A stretch of DNA of 64,000 nucleotides, taken from assembly GCF_048159605.1 (NCBI RefSeq), contig NZ_JBLREB010000001.1, positions 248,001-312,000 on the forward strand. Reading direction: 5' to 3'. Each line of letters opens with the position of its first letter. The first letter of the stretch is position 1. The translations under genes and the position numbers were made by a program. The notes under the pieces are model-generated. The model had not been told where the DNA came from. It saw only the letters and a list, made by a program, of their open reading frames with translations, and did no database searches. Shown piece by piece: positions 33,669 to 40,670 of the stretch. The stretch comes from Ectobacillus polymachus. GTDB taxonomy: Bacteria; Bacillota; Bacilli; Bacillales; Bacillaceae_G.

Positions 33669-34072
33669 TTATTTTACATTTTCAAAGTGTGATAAATCCT
33701 GATCGATTTGTACCCAGCCCTTATAGCCTAAATGATTGTGATCTCTCATGGAATATTTGTCATATTCTTTATCTGAGTAATCAAGTACTTGAAATCCATA
33801 TGACTCTACTTCATTTCGAATTTTCGAATACAGCTGGTCGCGGTATTACTATTTGGTTTTTTAAATTCTAGAAAAGAGGCAAAGAAATCCTGCTTTTCGA
33901 GAAACTTCCACCGAAAAAAAGCAGCAGGCTTTAAAAGTAATGCCTTTACTTGATGCCAAGAATCGTGGTACGCATATCCTTCAAGTTCAGCAGGTAGGAG
34001 TGGGTCTTTTTTTATTATGGAATAGGTAAGCAATCTTGGTGCTCTTCTCCTTTTGCATGGTATAAATATCAA
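33669..34072 (-). pseudogene. dltD: Decayed second copy of dltD
   Basis: Read on the minus strand, two pieces match the intact DltD at 30475-31665. The first (APRLLTYSIIKKDPLL ... FFRWKFLEKQDFFASFLE) corresponds to about residues 165-228. The second, in another frame, is YRDQLYSKIRNEVESYGFQV ... GYKGWVQIDQDLSHFENVK, the C-terminus. About 105 central residues and the N-terminal third, including the active-site Ser, are missing, and a frame change marks the junction near 33845. It is a dead gene derived from a paralogue rather than a recent copy, since many residues differ. Confidence 0.88.
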
Positions 34073-34143
34073 CTATACAATATTATTAAAAAAAATAAGT
34101 CTACTAGATGTCAATAGCATAATCTAACTAAAAAAATGTTATA

Positions 34144-34182
34144 TTTAATGTTAACCAATCAAAAATAATAGTTAACATTAAA
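34144..34182 (+). promoter_or_regulatory. BirA operator 1 (biotin repressor box)
   Basis: TTTAATGTTAAC and GTTAACATTAAA form a perfect 12-bp inverted repeat with a 15-nt spacer, which matches the BirA box of Gram-positive biotin operons. Confidence 0.88.
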
Positions 34183-34200
34183 TGCTAATTATTGTATGAT
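34172..34200 (+). promoter_or_regulatory. Promoter of the bioADWF operon
   Basis: TTAACA (34172-34177) and TATGAT (34195-34200) are spaced 17 bp apart. The -35 lies inside the right arm of BirA operator 1, so repressor binding would block polymerase. Confidence 0.65.
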
Positions 34201-34262
34201 AATAGTACAGCGTTTTCACAAATTGGTTACTATGGCTTAGAAAAGGCATTTCGTATGACTTA

Positions 34263-34295
34263 TATGTTAACCTAAATCAAAATAAAGTTTACATA
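34263..34295 (+). promoter_or_regulatory. Probable second BirA operator
   Basis: TATGTTAAC and GTTTACATA (one mismatch in the dyad) are again separated by exactly 15 nt, as in operator 1. The site ends just before the bioA ribosome site AAGGAG. Confidence 0.65.
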
Positions 34296-34307
34296 AGGAG
34301 AATAACT

Positions 34308-35660
34308 ATGACGATTGATTATGTACAAAAAAGCAAAGAAGTGTTATGGCTTCCATTTACACAAATGAAGGAATACGATCACGATCCACTTGTAATTGAA
34401 AGTGGTCAAGGAGTAAAAATACGGGATACGGAGGGAAATGAATACTATGATGCAAACTCATCTGTATGGTTAAACCCTCATGGCCACCGTAAACAGGAGC
34501 TAAATGATGCATTGATGGAACAGTTAGGTAAAATTGCCCATTCTACGATGCTTGGGATGGCGAACGTTCCAGCAGTTGAGTTAGCGATGAAGCTAGTTGA
34601 ATTAACACCAAAAGGACTAGATCGTGTATTTTACTCAGATAGTGGGGCTACAGCGGTTGAAATCGCTTTAAAGATGGCATTTCAATATTGGCTGAATATT
34701 GGTGTTACGACTCGGACAAAGTTTATCACCATGCATAACGGCTATCACGGTGATACGATTGGTTCAATTAGTGTAGGAGATATTGATATTTATCATAAAA
34801 TATATAATCCGCTTATGTTTTCCAGCTACGTGGCACCGTATCCGTATGCATATCGCCATCCATCTGGTGATCCTGAGGAAACAAAAGCAGATTGCCTTGC
34901 GAAGTTGAAACAGCAGTTGGAAGAACATCATGATGAGGTATGTGCCGTTATTTTAGAGCCGATGATGCAAGGTGCTGGAGGCATGATCAATATGCCTGCA
35001 GGATTTTTAAAAGAGGTACGTAAGCTTTGTACGGAGTATAACGTACTTATGATTGCAGATGAAGTGGCTGTCGGTTTTGGACGTACGGGGAAATTGTTTG
35101 CTTGTATGCACGAATCCGTTGTTCCTGATATTATGACGGCTGGAAAAATGTTAACCGGCGGCTATTTACCAGTGGCTATTACGATGGTAAGCGAAGCCAT
35201 TTACCAAGCATTCTATGATGACTATGAAACAATGAAAACTTTATTCCATGGACATTCTTATACAGGAAATCAGCTCGGGTGTGCGGTTGCCTTAGAAAAC
35301 CTGCGTATCTATGAACGTGAACGTACAGTAGAAGGAGTGGCAAACAAAACACCTTATATGAAAGAGCAGCTTGATAGCCTCTATGAACTGGATCATGTGG
35401 GTGACATTCGCCAAGTTGGCTTTATGTCTGGAATTGAGCTCGTAAAGGATAAAGGTACGAAAGAGCTGTATCCATGGCAAGACCGGGTAGGCTGGAAGGC
35501 TACCCTTGAAATGCGAAAATTAGGCTTAATGACAAGACCTCTTGGTGATGTGATTGTCTTTATGCCGCCTTTAGCATCAACAAAAGAAGACATTAAGGAA
35601 ATGGTGAAACGCATCAAAGAAGGAATATATCAGGTTACGAAGGATGCGATTATGAAATGA
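34308..35660 (+). CDS. bioA: Adenosylmethionine-8-amino-7-oxononanoate aminotransferase
   Basis: A 450-residue class III aminotransferase converting KAPA to DAPA in biotin synthesis. The family pattern is clear: LWLPFTQMKEYD at the N-terminus, YSDSGATAVEIALKMAFQYW (PLP-phosphate site), NGYHGDTIGSISVGD, MIADEVAVGFGRTGKLFA, and the PLP Lys in DIMTAGKMLTGGYLPVAIT. Some Bacillus BioA (BioK) enzymes use lysine rather than S-adenosylmethionine as amino donor; the sequence alone does not settle that. First gene of the operon; its end overlaps bioD by 4 nt. Confidence 0.95.
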   Translation: MTIDYVQKSKEVLWLPFTQMKEYDHDPLVIESGQGVKIRDTEGNEYYDANSSVWLNPHGHRKQELNDALMEQLGKIAHSTMLGMANVPAVELAMKLVELTPKGLDRVFYSDSGATAVEIALKMAFQYWLNIGVTTRTKFITMHNGYHGDTIGSISVGDIDIYHKIYNPLMFSSYVAPYPYAYRHPSGDPEETKADCLAKLKQQLEEHHDEVCAVILEPMMQGAGGMINMPAGFLKEVRKLCTEYNVLMIADEVAVGFGRTGKLFACMHESVVPDIMTAGKMLTGGYLPVAITMVSEAIYQAFYDDYETMKTLFHGHSYTGNQLGCAVALENLRIYERERTVEGVANKTPYMKEQLDSLYELDHVGDIRQVGFMSGIELVKDKGTKELYPWQDRVGWKATLEMRKLGLMTRPLGDVIVFMPPLASTKEDIKEMVKRIKEGIYQVTKDAIMK

Positions 35661-36349
35661 ATAAGGGATTTTTCATTACAGGTACCGATACCGAAATTGG
35701 AAAAACGTTTTTTACAGGCGGATTAGCCGGTGTTCTTCGACAAGCGGGACATGATGTAGGCGTCTTTAAGCCGCTTATGAGCGGGGAGCGGCGTGAGAGT
35801 GAAACAAGCGATGCGTATCTCTTAAAGATGATGTCAGGGGTAGACGATTCGTTAGAGGACATCAATCCATTTCAATTGGATGAACCACTCGCACCAGCCT
35901 TAGCACAGGAACGAGCAGGAACGAACTACGATCTTGACGATGTGCTGGAGGCATGGTACAACCTATCACCGAAGCATGATAGTATGCTTATTGAGGGTGC
36001 GGGCGGTATTACCGTTCCGTATGGCCCAAATTTTACGGTTATTGATTTGGCACAGGAAGTTCGATTGCCTCTTTTAATTGTGGCCCGTCCTAATTTAGGT
36101 ACGATCAATCATATCTTATTAACGATTCATTATGCAAAGACGCATGGCTTACATGTAGCAGGAGTTATTTTTAATGGGTTACGAGAAAATGGTCTGGCAG
36201 AGCAGACGAATCCGATCCTTTTGCAAAAAATGACCGATGTACCGCTGCTAGGAAGTATTCCATGGACAGATAGAAAGATGGACCGTGAGCATACTCTATC
36301 ATTATTTCAAAAGCATCTCAATCTTGATGCGTTCATTCCATATTTATAA
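35657..36349 (+). CDS. bioD: Dethiobiotin synthetase
   Basis: A 230-residue ATP-dependent enzyme that closes the ureido ring of dethiobiotin. MNKGFFITGTDTEIGKTFFTGGLA is the N-terminal P-loop of BioD; VFKPLMSG and MLIEGAGGITVPYG are the substrate and magnesium loops. The start ATGA overlaps the bioA stop, indicating translational coupling. Confidence 0.95.
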   Translation: MNKGFFITGTDTEIGKTFFTGGLAGVLRQAGHDVGVFKPLMSGERRESETSDAYLLKMMSGVDDSLEDINPFQLDEPLAPALAQERAGTNYDLDDVLEAWYNLSPKHDSMLIEGAGGITVPYGPNFTVIDLAQEVRLPLLIVARPNLGTINHILLTIHYAKTHGLHVAGVIFNGLRENGLAEQTNPILLQKMTDVPLLGSIPWTDRKMDREHTLSLFQKHLNLDAFIPYL

Positions 36350-36367
36350 GAAAAGGGAGAACTCGTT

Positions 36368-37111
36368 ATGGCACTTTTTAGTATCCGTATGCGCGCAGCT
36401 AATGGCGGTCCTCATGAAGAGGGAGGACGCCATATTTCCGGAGGAGAGCGGCTGGTGCAAGAAAGGGAACTTAAGCAGTATGCGCAGCAGCTGATTGATC
36501 GAGCCCTTCATCATAGCAGGGGAGAAGCCGATTTTATTAATATTACAATTGATCGTATCCCAGCTAGTTCGATTCATTATTCATCTCCGCTTTCGGTTGA
36601 AAGCATAGAATGCAAAACCGTGACTGAAGCTCGTCAATTTGCGATAAAGCAGCTTATGGAAGAAGGAGTAAGCGATAAAGCAGCTCGTAAAGGCGTTGAG
36701 TTTATTACATATGACACAAAAACACGCGGAGCAATTATTATGGATGCCGACAGTGGAGAGCGCTTAGATGATAGAGGAACGCGAGGTGTCCGTGTATCTC
36801 ATTTAGATTGGGAGGAAGAGGATTGGAAGAAGTGGCAAAAGCGAGAGGGAGGATCCTCTCGCATTCGTGAAGCGATTGCCCTTGCAACGAAAGTTCAGCT
36901 GGCAGGGAGTGTAGCCGAGCTTTGCTGGTCTGATGATCCCGAATATGTAACCGGCTATGTAGGTGGTAAATCCTATTGCCGTATTCCGCAGCTTAAGCGC
37001 CTGGGAGAGGATAGTGGAGGCAGGGTATTTTATGTACGTCAGCCTATTGACTTAGAGCAATATATTCATTTTTTGGAACTCGTTCCAGTGATGATACGAG
37101 GTGATAAGTGA
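36368..37111 (+). CDS. bioW: 6-carboxyhexanoate-CoA ligase (pimeloyl-CoA synthetase)
   Basis: A 247-residue BioW, which activates pimelate to pimeloyl-CoA. Diagnostic segments are MALFSIRMRAANGG, HISGGERLV, RGVRVSHLDW and the C-terminal EYVTGYVGGKSYCRIPQLK. Its presence means that pimelate is made or imported independently of BioC/BioH. AAAAGGGAG precedes the ATG, 18 nt after bioD. Confidence 0.95.
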   Translation: MALFSIRMRAANGGPHEEGGRHISGGERLVQERELKQYAQQLIDRALHHSRGEADFINITIDRIPASSIHYSSPLSVESIECKTVTEARQFAIKQLMEEGVSDKAARKGVEFITYDTKTRGAIIMDADSGERLDDRGTRGVRVSHLDWEEEDWKKWQKREGGSSRIREAIALATKVQLAGSVAELCWSDDPEYVTGYVGGKSYCRIPQLKRLGEDSGGRVFYVRQPIDLEQYIHFLELVPVMIRGDK

Positions 37112-37112
37112 A

Positions 37113-38267
37113 TTGAACTATGAAGAGTGGATGAAAAGTGAACTTCTTATAGATGAAGAAAAAGGATTGCTTCGCACCTTGCATATGGCAGGACCGAGTG
37201 AAGCTAGCACAACCATTGACGGAAAAACGGTTATGATGGGTGCATCGAATAACTATTTAGGCTTTGCCACTGATCCGAAAGTGAAAGCAGCGGCCATCCG
37301 AGCAATAGAAAAGAATGGGGTCGGAAGCGGCGGAGCAAGATTGACTACCGGCAATATGAATGAGCATGAACAGCTTGAAAAAGCCATTGCAGCATTTAAA
37401 GGGACGGAGGCAGCGCTCATTTTCTCAAGTGGATTTCTTGCCAATGTTGGAACGATTACAGCCTTGGCAACGGAAGGAAGCGTGATTTTTAGCGATGAAC
37501 TGAACCATGCGAGCCTCATTGATGGCTGTCGTCTAAGCAAAGGGAAAACAGTCGTATATCGTCATGCTGACATAAGGGATCTAGAGTCAAAATTATATAA
37601 GTACCGTGATGTACAGCGAAAATACATTGTAACAGATGGCGTGTTTAGTATGGACGGAGATATTGCACCGCTGCCGGATATTGCTTTTCTTGCACGTTCA
37701 TACAATGCACTTGTGATTGTGGATGATGCTCATGCCACTGGTGTAATCGGATCACATGGTCGCGGCAGTGCAGATTATTTTGGAGTAAAGGTCGATATAA
37801 CGATCGGTACGATGAGTAAGGCATTGGGAAGTGAAGGGGGCTTTGTTTGCGGAAGTGATGTTTTGATTCGTTTCTTAAGACAGAAGGCACGAACCTTTAT
37901 TTTTCAAACCTCGCTATCTTCAGGAATAGTTGCGGCAGCGAAGGAAAGTATCCATCTCTTGCAGCAAAGTGAGAAACGGGTTCACAGATTGCAGGAGATT
38001 TCCATTCGCGTTAGAAAGGAATTGCAAGGAATGGGGTATAAAGTCCCAGCTGGTATCACGCCTATTATTCCAATTATGATAGGAGACGCTGAAGAGGCTG
38101 TATCCTTTTCAAAGTCCTTACTAGAAGAAGATATATATATTCCAGCTATACGCCCACCAACCGTTCCAATAGGCAGCAGCCGCTTGCGACTTGCCTTGAT
38201 GGCTACGCATACAGACGAGCAGATTGCTCATTTACTATCTGTTTTTCAAACATTAACAAAGGAGTAG
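37113..38267 (+). CDS. bioF: 8-amino-7-oxononanoate synthase
   Basis: A 384-residue PLP enzyme of the alpha-oxoamine synthase family that condenses pimeloyl-CoA with alanine. GASNNYLGFATDPKVKAAA, GSGGARLTTGNMNEHEQLE, DGVFSMDGDIAPLPDI, VDDAHATGVIGSHGRG and the PLP Lys in TIGTMSKALGSEGGFV are all standard. TTG 37113 is chosen because GAGGTGA lies 8 nt upstream; GTG 37101 is an alternative. It ends the operon: the stop codon lies within a terminator stem, and no bioB follows. Confidence 0.93.
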   Translation: MNYEEWMKSELLIDEEKGLLRTLHMAGPSEASTTIDGKTVMMGASNNYLGFATDPKVKAAAIRAIEKNGVGSGGARLTTGNMNEHEQLEKAIAAFKGTEAALIFSSGFLANVGTITALATEGSVIFSDELNHASLIDGCRLSKGKTVVYRHADIRDLESKLYKYRDVQRKYIVTDGVFSMDGDIAPLPDIAFLARSYNALVIVDDAHATGVIGSHGRGSADYFGVKVDITIGTMSKALGSEGGFVCGSDVLIRFLRQKARTFIFQTSLSSGIVAAAKESIHLLQQSEKRVHRLQEISIRVRKELQGMGYKVPAGITPIIPIMIGDAEEAVSFSKSLLEEDIYIPAIRPPTVPIGSSRLRLALMATHTDEQIAHLLSVFQTLTKE

Positions 38268-38294
38268 CACAACCTACGTGCTACTCCTTTGTTT
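38258..38294 (+). terminator. Terminator overlapping the bioF stop codon
   Basis: A perfect 13-bp stem (AAAGGAGTAGCAC/GTGCTACTCCTTT) with a 7-nt loop is followed by GTTT; the bioF TAG lies in the left arm. Confidence 0.88.
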
Positions 38295-38298
38295 CGTT

Positions 38299-38940
38299 TT
38301 ATTCTTTTACAACAATGGCATACTCGATTTTTCCATTTTTCGTCTTTGAGGCAAAAGAGATGCTACTTCCATCGTGCTTATATTTTGTGTAGTAGGTCGT
38401 ACCTTCCAATCTTGTATCTACAGCCTTACCAAGAGAATTAGCAATTTCAGATTGAGTCATCCCAATATTGGCACCGAAAATAGAAATAGTAGGAGAGGTA
38501 ATATACATTCCAACTACTTTGTCCTGTTTGTTAAAGAGATATGATTCGCCATCAAATTTAACAAGACGATATCCCGCCCAGTAATCATCTATCGTTTTAA
38601 CTGGTTTTCCAAGTGCCTGCTCAACTTCTTTTAGGGTAGCATTATATTGGAATCTCGTACCGATGGCAGCTGTACTTGCAGCAGTTGACTGATTGGATGC
38701 TGCTTGCTTTGTTGTGTCCTGCTGCGATGTGCTTTGGCTTTGTGCTTGCTGAGGTTGAGGCACATCGGTATTGGTTGGTGTACCTGCAGATTTAAATATA
38801 ATAAAGGTTAGTAAAAAAGAAGCACAGGCCCCAATAAGCATCGACCAAAACCATTTTGTTTTGAGCTTAGCTCGGAAAAATAAGGTTACTGTAATATAAA
38901 GCACAATCGGAACAATAACTTGAATTATGTGTGAACTCAT
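38299..38940 (-). CDS. Membrane-anchored protein with two SmpA/BLIP-like repeats
   Basis: A 213-residue protein: two close hydrophobic segments (residues about 5-22 and 31-50), a Gln/Ser/Thr-rich linker (QPQQAQSQSTSQQDTTKQ) and a C-terminal domain of two similar units, TLKEVEQALGKPVKTIDDYW... and TQSEIANSLGKAVDTRLEGT.... Each has the helix-Leu-Gly-x-Pro/Ala-turn and strands seen in SmpA/OmlA- and BLIP-like modules, which usually mediate protein contact at the cell surface. The assignment is by pattern, so moderate. It may end at the bioF terminator, which is a bidirectional hairpin. Confidence 0.55.
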   Translation of the reverse strand: MSSHIIQVIVPIVLYITVTLFFRAKLKTKWFWSMLIGACASFLLTFIIFKSAGTPTNTDVPQPQQAQSQSTSQQDTTKQAASNQSTAASTAAIGTRFQYNATLKEVEQALGKPVKTIDDYWAGYRLVKFDGESYLFNKQDKVVGMYITSPTISIFGANIGMTQSEIANSLGKAVDTRLEGTTYYTKYKHDGSSISFASKTKNGKIEYAIVVKE

Positions 38941-39081
38941 TTCGTTAAAAACTCTCCCTAGAATTAGTAATGATACAAAATAATCGATAAATCGCTATTA
39001 GTATTATACAACGTGACCATAGCGGATAGTCCATATTTTATTTTTAGGAATTCTCTTCCTTCTCCTTCTGAAGGATAGACA

Positions 39082-39111
39082 AAAAGAGTGAAGAGGACCT
39101 CTATTCTCTTC
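39082..39111 (-). terminator. Probable terminator of corA
   Basis: GAAGAG pairs with CTCTTC around a 10-nt loop, and on the minus strand TTTTT follows. The stem is short. Confidence 0.5.
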
Positions 39112-39114
39112 TTA

Positions 39115-40089
39115 TTACAAAAGCTGATTCTTTTTGAAATATCTCCACATACCTAAGGTGAGTCCAATCAGACTGAGAAAAATAACAACCGTGAAAATAG
39201 GTGAACCTTGGAAAGGTAATGGGACATTCATACCGAAAAATCCTGTAACGAATGTAAGAGGAAGCATGATTGTCGAGATGATCGTAAGGACATTTAATTT
39301 TTCACTGGATTTTGCATTAATAATAGAATAGTACGTTTCTAAGGCACTATTTACTAAATCTCTATACGTTTCAGTTGAATCCACGATACGCTCAACATGG
39401 TCAATTAAGTCTGTATAGAATGGAATATTGTCCTCGTGAATATCAAATTTCCACCGACCATTGATTGCTAAAAAGATTCTCCGCTGCGGTAAAATGACAC
39501 GACGAATTAAAATAATCGTACGTTTGAGAGCGAGGAACTCCTCAGTGACTTCCTTTGCTCCTTCTTCATACATCTCATCTTCCAGTTCGTCAATCCGAAC
39601 ACTAATACGGTCTAAGACAGGGAAATATTCATCCGTTATTCCATCAATTAAAGTATAGAGGAGAAAGTCGGGTCCTTTTCTCATATATTTAGAGCTTACG
39701 GAACAAACTGCATCCATTTTTCGCAGCCAGAGAAGCTTGCTTTTATGAATACTTACTACGTAATTTGGACCTAAAAACACATTTAATTCTAAAGTAGAAA
39801 TTTCATTATCATCGCTTTCTTCATTATAGCGGAGAGCGTGAAAGACAAAAAACTTATATTGTTCATAATCATCTACTTTGGCTCTTGGGCTATCATGAAG
39901 GCAATCCTCGATAGCTAATGGATGAAATCCAAAAATATCAGCAATATCATACATTTCATCTGCTTTAATGTCATATAAATCAATCCATAATAAATTTCCT
40001 GGTTCGGATAAACAAGATTGAATACTGCCAAGCTCTATATCATTGTATACTCGTTGTTCTTTGTCATTATAAAAATATGTTTTTATCAT
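39115..40089 (-). CDS. corA: CorA family magnesium transporter
   Basis: A 324-residue CorA channel: a large cytoplasmic N-terminal domain to about residue 260, then two membrane segments. The first ends in the diagnostic GMN motif (TFVTGFFGMNVPLP), followed by a short acidic-poor loop and the second segment IFTVVIFLSLIGLTLGMW with a basic tail. CorA pentamers carry Mg2+ (and Co2+/Ni2+) into the cell. An M-box magnesium riboswitch about 200 nt upstream supports a magnesium role. The start at 40089 follows GAGGTGAATC. Confidence 0.94.
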   Translation of the reverse strand: MIKTYFYNDKEQRVYNDIELGSIQSCLSEPGNLLWIDLYDIKADEMYDIADIFGFHPLAIEDCLHDSPRAKVDDYEQYKFFVFHALRYNEESDDNEISTLELNVFLGPNYVVSIHKSKLLWLRKMDAVCSVSSKYMRKGPDFLLYTLIDGITDEYFPVLDRISVRIDELEDEMYEEGAKEVTEEFLALKRTIILIRRVILPQRRIFLAINGRWKFDIHEDNIPFYTDLIDHVERIVDSTETYRDLVNSALETYYSIINAKSSEKLNVLTIISTIMLPLTFVTGFFGMNVPLPFQGSPIFTVVIFLSLIGLTLGMWRYFKKNQLL

Positions 40090-40126
40090 AATGATTCACC
40101 TCATGTTAATAGAGATGGTGGAAGTT

Positions 40127-40219
40127 TCATTCCTGTCTAAGAGAGGAATAGGACTTCAGCCTACCTCGTTTTGTACCTTTATATAATGTATGACTTAACC
40201 TGGCATGGTCCGAGTCCAT
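40127..40219 (-). CDS. 30-residue ORF in the corA leader
   Basis: Between the M-box terminator and corA there is an ORF with a strong ribosome site (TTGGAGGTGGGAAT then ATG) encoding 30 residues: MDSDHARLSHTLYKGTKRGR followed by LKSYSSLRQE. It is basic and hydrophilic, without a membrane segment. The stop lies 37 nt before the corA ATG. It may be a regulatory leader peptide or a small protein made together with CorA when magnesium is low. I do not recognise a family. Confidence 0.6.
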   Translation of the reverse strand: MDSDHARLSHTLYKGTKRGRLKSYSSLRQE

Positions 40220-40280
40220 ATTCCCACCTCCAAAAAAATGATTGTATATCCATAGGTTGATTGAATAAGAAGGGCAGTAG

Positions 40281-40538
40281 CAACAAAAAGCCTTTACTCA
40301 TGGACGAGTAAAGGCTAAACAAAGCAAGTAATCACGTACTAATAAGCATTCTCATTAGAAACCGATGTTAACCGCGCCTCTCCCTCGTCGAGCTTTAGCA
40401 CTGCATAGCGTAGGATATGAATAACCAGCTACATTAAAAAAGACCTTCTCTCCGATCTTTCCTGTTGACCCATTGGCGTCTCTCGACATTTTTGGGCAGT
40501 AGCATTTCTCTATGCAGGAGCCTCACCTAACAGAGACC
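40281..40538 (-). promoter_or_regulatory. M-box (ykoK) magnesium riboswitch with terminator
   Basis: On the minus strand the leader contains the M-box consensus blocks in order: GTTAGGTGAGGCTCCT, CTACTGCCCAAAAATGTCG, AGACGCCAATGGGTCAACAG, AATGTAGCTGG, TATGCAGTGCTAAAGCTC. It ends with an expression platform at 40289-40316, an 11-bp perfect stem AGCCTTTACTC/GAGTAAAGGCT followed by TTTTTGTTG. A -10-like TATAAT at 40540-40545 lies just upstream. High Mg2+ should favour termination before corA. Confidence 0.95.
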
Positions 40539-40623
40539 TATTATAATTCCTAAATAATTTTAACATTGCTAGAAATAAGCGTCAATTTTTTATCGATTGT
40601 TTGTGTTCGTAAGAAAAATTGAA

Positions 40624-40670
40624 AAGGGCTAAGTGGGGGATAACTGCCCCCACCGAGGGAAGTTCAATTT
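40624..40670 (-). repeat. Interspersed repeat, truncated fragment D
   Basis: GGGCTAAGTGGGGGATAACTGCC runs straight into CCCACCGAGGGAAGTT, both parts of the reverse complement of the full repeat with the middle deleted. It ends at the stop codon of the CoA-disulfide reductase gene. Confidence 0.65.
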
